Virus record (IMG/VR): IMGVR_UViG_3300036820_000006
Coordinates: 1-64,000 of that record
From: a virus
Length of the DNA: 64,000 bases
Direction: 5' to 3' (one strand)
The position numbers and the translations under genes were made by a program. The notes under the pieces were generated by a model, which saw nothing but the letters and a program-made list of their open reading frames with translations, was not told the DNA's origin and did not search any database. Shown here one piece after another: positions 26,317 to 34,693 of the stretch (within the stretch, counting starts at the first letter, position 1; the number at the start of each line of letters is the position of its first letter).

Positions 26317-26519
26317 AGCTCGCACAGATTACCGATGATTTGGCGATTCAACCGCACAAAGTCACTGCAGTGAAACGTATTAGTGCACGCAAGACCGCGA
26401 TTTTCTGCTCCGGCCAATCTGCGCAGGATGGTAATTTTCTTGTGTTCAAACCTTATGGTGAGGTAATGGATATATTGCAGGAAGCGTTAGTAGATGAGGA
26501 GGCTCGATATGTCCGCTGA
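26313..26519 (+). CDS. hypothetical 68-residue protein
   Basis: A 68-residue protein coupled to the ejection gene by an ATGA overlap. The mixed alpha/beta pattern (KVTAVKRISARKTAIFCSGQ, DGNFLVFKPYGEVMDILQEA) is compact and domain-like. No family is recognised. Confidence 0.5.
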   Translation: MKLAQITDDLAIQPHKVTAVKRISARKTAIFCSGQSAQDGNFLVFKPYGEVMDILQEALVDEEARYVR

Positions 26520-26718
26520 CAAATCTGATGCACACTGGATGGAAAAAGCATTCGCCAACGCTCACCACCAGCTCAGACGAAAAACTCATACAAAGCCTGG
26601 GCAAAATATCTCCGCCCGCGCGCTCAAGCGGGAATCTGGGGCGAAATCGCTGAAAACGCGCCGCCAAGCGAACTTGGCGATGACGGCGCGGAAGATGAAC
26701 GCTCGACGAGGCAAGTAG
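26509..26718 (+). CDS. small basic phage protein
   Basis: A 69-residue basic protein; the ATG at 26509 has a strong GAGGAGG site 6 bases upstream. Sequence such as MEKAFANAHHQLRRKTHTK and ALKRESGAKSLKTRRQANLA resembles the small basic proteins common at the ends of phage structural operons. Its 3' end overlaps the convergent regulator gene by 95 bases. Confidence 0.55.
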   Translation: MSADKSDAHWMEKAFANAHHQLRRKTHTKPGQNISARALKRESGAKSLKTRRQANLAMTARKMNARRGK

Positions 26719-27091
26719 CAACTGCGCTAGCCTCGCGCATCTGTCGCCACAGCGCTTCACCTCTAATAGTGCGCGCAGGCTCAGGCAACTGCGCCACTCG
26801 CTCCAGCTCTTGCTCCCACGCCTCAGCAAACGTAGGAGGCTCACCTGCGCCGTTCATCAATCGCCATAGAATAGCTTGCCGGTCAAATCTGACCTGTTCA
26901 CATTTGCCGGTCTTCAATCCTATTATTAGCTGCCGCACGGCCCACGCGCTGAATTGAGGGCCTGCTGCAGCGTCATCCTTAGCAACCGGTACGCCTAGCC
27001 TGCGCGCCAGTCGCGCTACATCACCTCGCTTCACACCCAGCAGCTCGCTAACATCTTGCACCGTGAATAGAGGTTTATCTTCCGCGCGCAT
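26624..27091 (-). CDS. helix-turn-helix regulator (excisionase/MerR-like)
   Basis: A 155-residue protein whose N-terminus (PLFTVQDVSELLGVKRGDVA, then RLARRLGVPVAKDD) is a winged helix-turn-helix of the excisionase/MerR type. It is followed by the characteristic second part (GPQFSAWAVRQLIIGLK). The remainder is helical, with a Ser/Pro-rich end. It faces a KTSC-domain gene across a 28-bp gap with repeats, so it probably represses both. It lies in the middle of rightward late genes, which is unusual. The last 95 bases overlap the convergent small basic gene. Confidence 0.7.
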   Translation of the reverse strand: MRAEDKPLFTVQDVSELLGVKRGDVARLARRLGVPVAKDDAAAGPQFSAWAVRQLIIGLKTGKCEQVRFDRQAILWRLMNGAGEPPTFAEAWEQELERVAQLPEPARTIRGEALWRQMREASAVATCLVERSSSAPSSPSSLGGAFSAISPQIPA

Positions 27092-27119
27092 AGCGTTACT
27101 ATAGCGTTACTATAACGCC
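27092..27119. promoter_or_regulatory. 28-bp divergent operator with two direct repeats
   Basis: The whole gap between two divergent starts contains TAGCGTTACTA twice in tandem (the first copy begins in the regulator's start codon at 27091), then TAACGC. GCGTTA and TAACGC also form an inverted pair. It is too short for two ordinary leaders, so transcripts must be leaderless or start inside the opposite gene. TATAAC lies 3 bases before the rightward ATG. Confidence 0.6.
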
Positions 27120-27380
27120 ATGGCACAACGCCAGATTCCGATTCCCGAATCTTCGAACCTGCAGTCGGTCGTCTACGATGACGAGGCGATGGAGCTTATT
27201 GTGGTCTTTCATGGGGTCAGTGGTGGGAAAGCTAAATCGCCTAAATATGCAAACGCCACCTACCTTTTCAAATCTGTCCCTTCTAACGTGGTCGATGGCC
27301 TCGCGACCTCTGGCCTGCGTGCCACGGACTACTTCCGCAGCAACATCTATCGACAGTACATACATGAGCGGATTAGCTGA
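27120..27380 (+). CDS. KTSC-domain protein
   Basis: An 86-residue protein that matches the KTSC domain: SSNLQSVVYDDEAMELIVVF at the start, then YLFKSVPSNVVDGLATSG and DYFRSNIYRQY at the end. KTSC domains occur alone or fused to lysyl-tRNA synthetase-like and nuclease proteins, and are frequent in phages. They are thought to bind nucleic acid. No Shine-Dalgarno precedes the ATG. Its expression is likely governed by the adjacent operator. Confidence 0.75.
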   Translation: MAQRQIPIPESSNLQSVVYDDEAMELIVVFHGVSGGKAKSPKYANATYLFKSVPSNVVDGLATSGLRATDYFRSNIYRQYIHERIS

Positions 27381-27444
27381 TGAATTAGCTGCTCTAGCTC
27401 AGATTTCATAGCCTTACTCTCCGCTCTGGTGCTACGCTCCGCGC

Positions 27445-28338
27445 GTGTCCACCTTAGCGCAGGCAGTATCTAACTCGGCACCTTCTCTGTTAGCCGCTCA
27501 AGTGGCTGAACAGGCGCGCATCCAGGCTCCGCTTCATTCTGCAACTGCGCTTGCTAATGCGCTTGCTGAAATTTCTTCTGAGCCTGAAGGCGAAATCATA
27601 GCGCCTGCCTCTGCCGCCGCTACCGCTGCCCTGCGCGCACTCGCCGACCGCTTCTCCCGCGCTGTCGATCACATGCGGGTCGCCGCTTGTGAGCTGGCCT
27701 ACTGTGGCTACCGGCTGCAACAAGCTGCTGACTGGACTTCGTTAGGCTATCGCGATGAGATGGATTTTGCTTCCGCGCATGGCCTCAGCGATTCCACATG
27801 GCGCACCTACACCAAGCTTGGCGGCAGGCTCCAACACCTTGATCTCGCAGAGATGCAGGGCCTTACGCTAGCTGCCGCCAACCAAATCGTTCGCGTGAAC
27901 TGCGCGATCTGGGATGAATATCCATGGGTCGAGGAAGCCAAGCTGCTCAACGCGCGTGAATTCGCGATGCTGGTCGCCGACCGCAATCAGAAAGCGGCTG
28001 CGCTGCCCGCCGCGCTTGCCGCACCTCAACGCGCTGAACCGCGCATCCCGCTGGACGTGAATATCCCAGCGTCGCAGCAGCGCGTTATCAAGCAACAACT
28101 GGAAACAATTCGCAAACGTGAACACTTACCCACTGCTGCTGATGCGCTTACTAGCGCGCTATCCGCTGCTGAGCAATTCGCTGAACTCTCCGTAGTCGCG
28201 ACCGAACTCACCGCGTTGCCAGCTAGCTCGCCCCACGCGCGGACGCTGCTCGGTCAAATCCTCAGCACCCTTGGAGGGATGCCTGATGCCGCATTACAAG
28301 AAAAGGTTCCGTCTGCCCACGCCCTCGCCCGCGACTAG
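27445..28338 (+). CDS. hypothetical, possibly DNA-binding protein
   Basis: A 297-residue Ala-rich helical protein beginning with GTG. A central region (SLGYRDEMDFASAHGLSDST, then WRTYTKLGGRLQHLDLAEMQ and LTLAAANQIVRVN) has the look of an HTH-containing DNA-binding domain, as in some plasmid and phage replication or partition accessory proteins. The C-terminus is helical (QRVIKQQLETIRKREHLPTA). No ribosome site is seen. Overlaps the next gene by 53 bases. Confidence 0.55.
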   Translation: MSTLAQAVSNSAPSLLAAQVAEQARIQAPLHSATALANALAEISSEPEGEIIAPASAAATAALRALADRFSRAVDHMRVAACELAYCGYRLQQAADWTSLGYRDEMDFASAHGLSDSTWRTYTKLGGRLQHLDLAEMQGLTLAAANQIVRVNCAIWDEYPWVEEAKLLNAREFAMLVADRNQKAAALPAALAAPQRAEPRIPLDVNIPASQQRVIKQQLETIRKREHLPTAADALTSALSAAEQFAELSVVATELTALPASSPHARTLLGQILSTLGGMPDAALQEKVPSAHALARD

Positions 28339-28675
28339 GAGATTCATTGATGGACGCGAAGTTTGTTTCAATAATCCGGCCGGACGAGCGGAATATGAGC
28401 ACCGCAAACAGTTCTTGTGGGAGCAGCAGGGAGGTGATTGCGCCTACTGCCGCTGCAGAATGTCCCTCTCTCAATGCCGCCTCACCGGAGGCGATTGGCA
28501 GCCTCGGCAGCAACTCCGTGACGACCGCATTTATGACGAATGCGGCCGACAGATTAACTACCTCGTGCATAAAGATTGCCTGCGACCATGGCACGAACGT
28601 GAGCAAGAGTGCGCAGCGGCAGATGTCGCAGCGGCTGCGACGGTGGCTAACTTATCCGATTCTGTTCTTGCTTAG
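28286..28675 (+). CDS. HNH-like endonuclease, small
   Basis: A 129-residue protein; the ATG at 28286 follows GGAGGG at a 7-base distance. A Cys cluster (GGDCAYCRCRMS) is followed by DDRIYDECGRQINYLVHKDC, which matches the HNH core (Asp-Arg, Asn, His and a late Cys). It overlaps the preceding gene by 53 bases and the start of the next one by 53 bases. It could be a nicking or packaging-associated nuclease, or a homing enzyme. Confidence 0.6.
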   Translation: MPHYKKRFRLPTPSPATRRFIDGREVCFNNPAGRAEYEHRKQFLWEQQGGDCAYCRCRMSLSQCRLTGGDWQPRQQLRDDRIYDECGRQINYLVHKDCLRPWHEREQECAAADVAAAATVANLSDSVLA

Positions 28676-31600
28676 CTTCGCGCTAACGGCTGTGGCCTCG
28701 GCGCAAGCTTCCAATCTCGGTACAATCTCCGGCCAGGTGATGACCACTTATGGCACCCCAGCGCAGAACGTGCCGGTGCGTGTGTGCGCGATCACCGCGA
28801 TAGGTGTGCCCTGCTCGACTGCGGGCGTGACTTTATATTCCGATGCCAACCTGACGCATGCCATTAGCAACCCAATCTCCACCGATCAGTATGGGAATTA
28901 TGCAGCGTTCACCGTCAATGGCGTTTATCTAGTACAAGTAACGCCGCAGGTTGGGTTGACTTATGCTTATTATGATGCAACCGGTGCGGGCAGTGGTGGT
29001 GGCAGCGGCTGCCAGACCATCTCCAATGGCGGGGACTGTGTATCGAACGATCCGAGCGTGAGCCAAGATATCGCACAACCGACGAATACAGAGTTCTCGG
29101 TTGATTTCCCCGATGCTAACGGACAAGAGAATCAATTCAATCTCAATCAATTCAATGAGGAGACCTTCGACGCGGAGTTCAATGACGTGCTTCTCTACTC
29201 AAATTTTCAACCGATGGATATTGAGAGCGCTGCAGGCGGATTTCTTGGTGCATTTGACAATTTACCGGTGCAGTTCTCGTGGGATGCCAGCGGAAACGTA
29301 CTTAGTGGTGCAGGTAGACCTTCGATTGCAGTCAATTTTGAAGACCCATATCCGGGATGGAATATCCCGCATCCCGGTACTTTACAGACTGCCGCCGCAG
29401 AAGGGTTAGTGATCGAAAGCAATTCTCCAGTCCAAGAGGGAATGGCAATTTCAGCAAGCACTGGCCATTCTTACACGCTGTTCCCCGATTATGTAACCAC
29501 TCAAGCCATCGTGATTCAGGGCACGTTAGGACTATCTCAGAGTGTTATTGGCACATATGGAACGGGATGGTCGCAATCCGCTACGGCTACCGCAGGTGAA
29601 CTTGATTCGGTGGGATATACGGGCAACATCAACAATGTGTGCGGAGCCGATCCATGCACTTATGTCGCGCCAGACTTCACGTGGTCGGCAACACCAGTTT
29701 CATTTTCGGATTGCAATATAAACGTGGCCTGTACCGGTGTCAGTCCTAGCACTGATGGGACACCGAAGATCAATTATCAACACGCTTACACAATGTTAAC
29801 AATCTCTGGGTCTTCCTGTGCCAGTGGTGCATTCAATGGCACATGGGCTGCTTATGAATTATATTCAACACCCACTGCACCTACAGTACCTCAATCAGCC
29901 CTCTCAATTTGGGGAACGAGCATAACGGCCACATGTCCATCTGACCGTCCCACATTTACGTGGACTCCAGTGCTAGGTGCATACGGCGAACAGGTGCAGT
30001 TTATCGACGCGACTAATGGTGGTTTCAACACGCTAATGCTTCCAGCAAGCGCACCCGTCAGCAGCCAAATTACGGGATCGCTAGGCGCGAAACTCCCAAT
30101 TGGATATACCCCATCCTTGCAGATGTGGGTGGGCCGCACGGATGGCACTGGCAACACCATCACTATCACGCCTTGGCCTGGTGACACCATCAACGGTTCG
30201 GCGGGGGCTTACACTCTCTCAGTGCCGCAATACGGTGTCGTGCATTTCCTCTCGGATGGAATCCACAACTGGTATGCAGAAGGCGGCGGAGGAGGTTCTG
30301 GGCTGACGGGCCTCATGGGCGACTGCCTAGCGGGCGATGACTCATCGGCCTGCACAGTGCGCATGGTTCACGCGCTCAACGGAGCGAAAACACTAACCAT
30401 CGACTCTGCAAATTCTGCAGGCACCCCTCTGGCGCTGTACTACAACGACACCGCTACTGACATCGCCTACTCAACCTATGAAGACCCGACTATAGGGCAA
30501 CAGCCCAGCGGGCCTCCGTGGCTCCCGACCCCAGCGCCGGTATTTGAATTGGACAATCTAAATACAGGCTTCGGCGGCTTCTTATTGGAGCACTCCAAGA
30601 TATTTCCCAATCTAGGATTGAATTTCTTGGACGATAACCCCGACGCCAATCCAATCTCGGGCACAATCGGGGGTAGCTTCTGGTTTGAGGATGCAACATT
30701 CCTCGATTCCCAAACTACCGGGACGCAGCATTACATTGGGCTACTCACTGCTACCGGGAATGAAGATGATAACGTAGAAATCATTGCTGGCGGTGAAACG
30801 AACGGCCAAACAAATTTTGGAGAACAACGCACAGCACAGCTTCAATTTCCGCGTGAAGTCAACATTACGGGGTTGTTTGCTAGCGGGTCTTTTTCCGTAG
30901 ATCACATCAACATATCAGGCGGCGACGTACCGTGTACCTCCAACACACTCGACTTCTCCGTTAGCGCAACACTCAAGAAGATTCCCGCCTGCACGATCAA
31001 TACGATTATTCCCCCATTTGACGCTGACGACGTTTTTCTCAATTCATCAGCCATTGTTTATATGTATGCTGATGGCGCTTTCACCACGACGAATGCGGGT
31101 AACATCGTCTCTGCTCCATTGACGGCGGTTCCGGGCCAACTTTACATGGCTCTCTACTACGGTGGCACAGGGGGTTACTTCCACACCTCGCCGGGCGTGT
31201 GGCGCATCTACCCGGTGGGCGGAACAGGCAGTAGCGTAACCTGGCCAACATCTACCGACCTCGTTATCAGTAACGGCACAAACTCCCCCGCTGGACTCGC
31301 CGAGGTGGACAGCGACTGTGTTGTGGGTTCGGGCGGAGCGTGGGTAGCTGGTCCCTGCTCAGGAACGGGAAGTGGAACAAATGTGAGCGTCAACGGTGGC
31401 GGCACGCTGGCGACGGCTAACCTGAACGGAACGACCCCCACAGCAGGAACCAACGGCATCAACGTGACGTGGCAGGTCAGCAGCACGAACGTGAGCGCGG
31501 AGATTGTGGGCGATGGGAACGCGGCGCATTTCCTGAACGGGACGGGTGCCTTCTCTACACCGAGCGGAGGCATGGTCTACCCTGGCGCGGGGATCGCGAA

Positions 31601-33458
31601 CTCCACCGGCAGCGCCTGGGGCACGAGCTACACGGTGGGCAACTCCGGTACCGACATTCCGCAGCTTTCGAGTGGCTTGCTGAACGCGTCGATCCTGCCG
31701 CTGGCGACAACGGGAGCGTTCGGCGCGGTGAAGCCTGACGGAACGACGATCACCATTTCTGCGGGAGTGATTAGCGCGGTTGGTGGAGGAAGCGGCCTGC
31801 CCTGCTCGGGCACCTGCACGGCGGGAGTGTTACCACTCTTCGGCTCAGGCGGAACCTCGATTACAAACTCGCTGCTGGATTATGGCGTGACCACCGCGAG
31901 CACGTTCACCTTCGGCGCGGGCGTGGATATCAACTCCACATCTGACCCTTCACAGATTGGACTGACCTACAACACAGGTCATGCGCCAACTGTCGGCGGT
32001 GCGACCACTGCCACCTACGCCGTCAACTCTTCCGGGCAGGCGATTGTAGCGGATGGAAGCGGAGCATACTCGCGACCCTGCACAGTTGCGAACTTCAGTT
32101 CGATCTGTAGCGGCGGGGGTGGATCAGGTGCGGGCCTCATAACCTACTCTGGCCCCTCTCTCAGCCTGAGTGGAACGCAGTACTTCCCCATTGGTGGCGG
32201 CGGAGCAGCGAGCGCAACCGAAGCGAACGTCGATCTGGACTCTCCGGCGGCGGCGACGATCCAGAACTTCTCTGTGCAGATGAGCGCGGCTCCCGGAGCG
32301 GGGAACTCAGTCGCCTATACGTGGCGCAAAAATGCCAGCAGTACGACCCTGACCTGCACCATCAGCGGAGCCTCAGCAACATCCTGCTCAGACACGACGC
32401 ACTCGTTTACGGTAGCGGCGGCAGACCTGATGACGATTCAGGCAGTGACTACGGGCACAATCGTCGGCACGCCTACGGTGGTCATGGGTACGCAGTTTGG
32501 GATTGCAGTCTCTGCGGGCGTGACATCTTTTACCGGTGATGGCACAGTGTTGAGCAACTCGGCTTCAACGGGAGCGGTCACTGCAACTCTAACCAGCGCA
32601 GGATCCCATACAGTCCTCGCTAACCTGACAGGCTCCAGCGCGTCTCCGACGTATACGGCAACGCAAGGCACCGACTCCTCACTTTTGACTTCCGGTACTG
32701 TTTCCGGCACGGCTGCAACGCTCTGCACGGATGCAAATGGCGGAGCGACGACGGTTGGATGTACGAGCGGAGGTTCGAGTGGACCGACCTTCAAGGGGGC
32801 GGTCTATACGCCTGCTACCAGTTCGTCTACGACGGCTGCTACTACGCCTTCGCTTGCCGGAGTGAGCAGCAGCGATTTGCTGATCGTTTTCTGTCGGTCT
32901 TTATTTGGGAACACAGTAACGATTACGTCGTCGCCATCAGAAACGTGGAACACGCTTTCGTCCGTTGGGTCTAACCCAACGGCGACCGTGCAGATGGCAT
33001 GGGCAATTGCTGGAAGCGCGGCGTCGCATACGGTTACATGCACGCAGAGTGGAACCGGGACATTCCAGTCAGCCATGCTTCTGGACTACAGCGGGACTGG
33101 AACTTCACTCAACACCAGCGTCAACAATAGCGGCACTTCCAGCGGCGTTCAATTCCCATTCAACGCGGGGACGGGTGGCACCTATTCAGCAGCTACAACA
33201 GCTTCAACCTCGCAACGTACGCTGATTGTTTTCTGCAACGCGGTCGGCGATCTCAAGCCGTACTACGCCGGATATATCGACGGAATACACGCGAATCTTA
33301 GAGTCGTTGACGGCCCCGGAACCGGCACGGGATCGACTACGAGTTCCAGCGCATGTGAAGACATCGTAACCACGACGGCTGTCAATCCTTTGACAGCAAA
33401 CTTCGGATTCAATAGCAACTCCGGCTTCGCCAACACGCTCGCAGCCTTCAACTATTAG
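28623..33458 (+). CDS. giant exported fibre/adhesin-like protein with signal peptide
   Basis: A 1611-residue protein. The ATG at 28623 is chosen because it starts a classical Sec signal peptide (RLRRWLTYPILFLLSFALTA, cleavage near VASAQA); the frame is open 276 bases further upstream. Residues 30-110 look like a carboxypeptidase-regulatory/prealbumin-like domain (GTISGQVMTTYGTPAQNVPV). The rest is Gly/Ser/Thr-rich fibre sequence with phage-tail-fibre phrases (GAFGAVKPDGTTITISAGVI). It overlaps the upstream nuclease gene and ends one base into the next start. Signal peptides are not expected on ordinary tail fibres. Confidence 0.65.
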   Translation: MSQRLRRWLTYPILFLLSFALTAVASAQASNLGTISGQVMTTYGTPAQNVPVRVCAITAIGVPCSTAGVTLYSDANLTHAISNPISTDQYGNYAAFTVNGVYLVQVTPQVGLTYAYYDATGAGSGGGSGCQTISNGGDCVSNDPSVSQDIAQPTNTEFSVDFPDANGQENQFNLNQFNEETFDAEFNDVLLYSNFQPMDIESAAGGFLGAFDNLPVQFSWDASGNVLSGAGRPSIAVNFEDPYPGWNIPHPGTLQTAAAEGLVIESNSPVQEGMAISASTGHSYTLFPDYVTTQAIVIQGTLGLSQSVIGTYGTGWSQSATATAGELDSVGYTGNINNVCGADPCTYVAPDFTWSATPVSFSDCNINVACTGVSPSTDGTPKINYQHAYTMLTISGSSCASGAFNGTWAAYELYSTPTAPTVPQSALSIWGTSITATCPSDRPTFTWTPVLGAYGEQVQFIDATNGGFNTLMLPASAPVSSQITGSLGAKLPIGYTPSLQMWVGRTDGTGNTITITPWPGDTINGSAGAYTLSVPQYGVVHFLSDGIHNWYAEGGGGGSGLTGLMGDCLAGDDSSACTVRMVHALNGAKTLTIDSANSAGTPLALYYNDTATDIAYSTYEDPTIGQQPSGPPWLPTPAPVFELDNLNTGFGGFLLEHSKIFPNLGLNFLDDNPDANPISGTIGGSFWFEDATFLDSQTTGTQHYIGLLTATGNEDDNVEIIAGGETNGQTNFGEQRTAQLQFPREVNITGLFASGSFSVDHINISGGDVPCTSNTLDFSVSATLKKIPACTINTIIPPFDADDVFLNSSAIVYMYADGAFTTTNAGNIVSAPLTAVPGQLYMALYYGGTGGYFHTSPGVWRIYPVGGTGSSVTWPTSTDLVISNGTNSPAGLAEVDSDCVVGSGGAWVAGPCSGTGSGTNVSVNGGGTLATANLNGTTPTAGTNGINVTWQVSSTNVSAEIVGDGNAAHFLNGTGAFSTPSGGMVYPGAGIANSTGSAWGTSYTVGNSGTDIPQLSSGLLNASILPLATTGAFGAVKPDGTTITISAGVISAVGGGSGLPCSGTCTAGVLPLFGSGGTSITNSLLDYGVTTASTFTFGAGVDINSTSDPSQIGLTYNTGHAPTVGGATTATYAVNSSGQAIVADGSGAYSRPCTVANFSSICSGGGGSGAGLITYSGPSLSLSGTQYFPIGGGGAASATEANVDLDSPAAATIQNFSVQMSAAPGAGNSVAYTWRKNASSTTLTCTISGASATSCSDTTHSFTVAAADLMTIQAVTTGTIVGTPTVVMGTQFGIAVSAGVTSFTGDGTVLSNSASTGAVTATLTSAGSHTVLANLTGSSASPTYTATQGTDSSLLTSGTVSGTAATLCTDANGGATTVGCTSGGSSGPTFKGAVYTPATSSSTTAATTPSLAGVSSSDLLIVFCRSLFGNTVTITSSPSETWNTLSSVGSNPTATVQMAWAIAGSAASHTVTCTQSGTGTFQSAMLLDYSGTGTSLNTSVNNSGTSSGVQFPFNAGTGGTYSAATTASTSQRTLIVFCNAVGDLKPYYAGYIDGIHANLRVVDGPGTGTGSTTSSSACEDIVTTTAVNPLTANFGFNSNSGFANTLAAFNY

Positions 33459-34693
33459 TGAACACTATGAAGCGTATCCTTTCCATCCTCGCGCTCTTCC
33501 CGCTGGCCCTGCCCGCGCAAACCATCAACTACACCCCTGTGCGCTACACGGTTGCGATCTCCTCTGACGGCGGTGTCACCTATTCGCCGCTCACCAGCGC
33601 CTCCGGCATCGGCTCGGTTACCTACACGCCGCCTTATTTCGTGCCGATGTGTTCAAACGATGGCGGGGCTACCTATTCGCAATGCTCATTCTCGGGTGGC
33701 GGTGGCTCAGTGTCACTGACATCACCCAACTCCACACTGAGTTTGAGTCCGTCACCGATCGTTGGTACGGGAACATTGGATTTGAACCTGACCCACGCGA
33801 ACATCTGGACCGGATCGCAAACCTTCTCCAACGGCGGCGGCACGCCCGACACCGTGCAGGCCTACAACGATGGCACCGCAGGCGAGGGAGTATTTTTCAA
33901 CACAGGCGGTGCGCAAAAGGGCGGAGTCATGGACAATGCGGGGTCCTTGAATTGGACGAGCTTTGACACGGGCGGAAATTTCAGCCTCTGCACTACGGCC
34001 GATTGCGCGGCAGCAGATTTGGATATTGATTACATAGCCACGGGCAGCGGTTTCTGGAAAGTAAATCCGATTGGATCGGGAACGACGTTAGTGCTTGGAG
34101 CGTTTGGCCAGTCGATCAACGTGAATGGCGTTTATGTAGGCGGAGCAAACAGTGGAGTCACTGGAGCGATTACAAGCGTTGATGGTGACACAGGAAACAC
34201 ATCTTTGTCTGACACTGTGCATGTCAACTTAAGTATCGGCACCGCCAGTTCGCACACTGCAGAACTAACTGCAGAAGTCAGTGGAGTGGCGCTCCCCTAC
34301 ATCACAGGATCAACACAGTGCTTGCATGTCAGCACCGCAGGGCTCATCAGTGGATCTGGTGCGGATTGCGGTGGAGGCACGGCGAACATCGTCGCTTCGG
34401 CCGAGGTGGTTAGTTTCTCCGCTACGCCGACATTTTCCATCGCCTTCAACGTCTCGCGCATCGTGCTCACCGGAAACATCACCTCTTTCACCTTGGGAGC
34501 CGGAGCTGACGGCCAGAGCAAAACTCTGTGCTTCAAGCAGGGCAGCGGAGCCTACACCGTGTCACCGCCCAGCGCCGTTCATGGGTTCTTCACTCTCGGC
34601 ACGATTAGCGGCGACTGGAATTGCCAAGCCTTTACCTACGACAACACCGATTCCATCTGGCTCGCCTCGACTACAGGAGTTATCAACCAGTGA
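33458..34693 (+). CDS. exported fibre-like protein with signal peptide
   Basis: A 411-residue protein. GTG 33458 overlaps the preceding stop by one base; an ATG at 33467 is also possible. The N-terminus is a Sec signal (MKRILSILALFPLALPAQ, cleavage before T). The mature part is low-charge, Gly/Thr/Ser-rich and fibre-like (NGGGTPDTVQAYNDGTAGEG; ILGAFGQSINV-type strands). A C-terminal jelly-roll-like segment (NIVASAEVVSFSATPTFSIA) resembles phage fibre tips. The stop overlaps the next GTG (GTGA), so translation is coupled. Confidence 0.65.
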   Translation: MNTMKRILSILALFPLALPAQTINYTPVRYTVAISSDGGVTYSPLTSASGIGSVTYTPPYFVPMCSNDGGATYSQCSFSGGGGSVSLTSPNSTLSLSPSPIVGTGTLDLNLTHANIWTGSQTFSNGGGTPDTVQAYNDGTAGEGVFFNTGGAQKGGVMDNAGSLNWTSFDTGGNFSLCTTADCAAADLDIDYIATGSGFWKVNPIGSGTTLVLGAFGQSINVNGVYVGGANSGVTGAITSVDGDTGNTSLSDTVHVNLSIGTASSHTAELTAEVSGVALPYITGSTQCLHVSTAGLISGSGADCGGGTANIVASAEVVSFSATPTFSIAFNVSRIVLTGNITSFTLGAGADGQSKTLCFKQGSGAYTVSPPSAVHGFFTLGTISGDWNCQAFTYDNTDSIWLASTTGVINQ

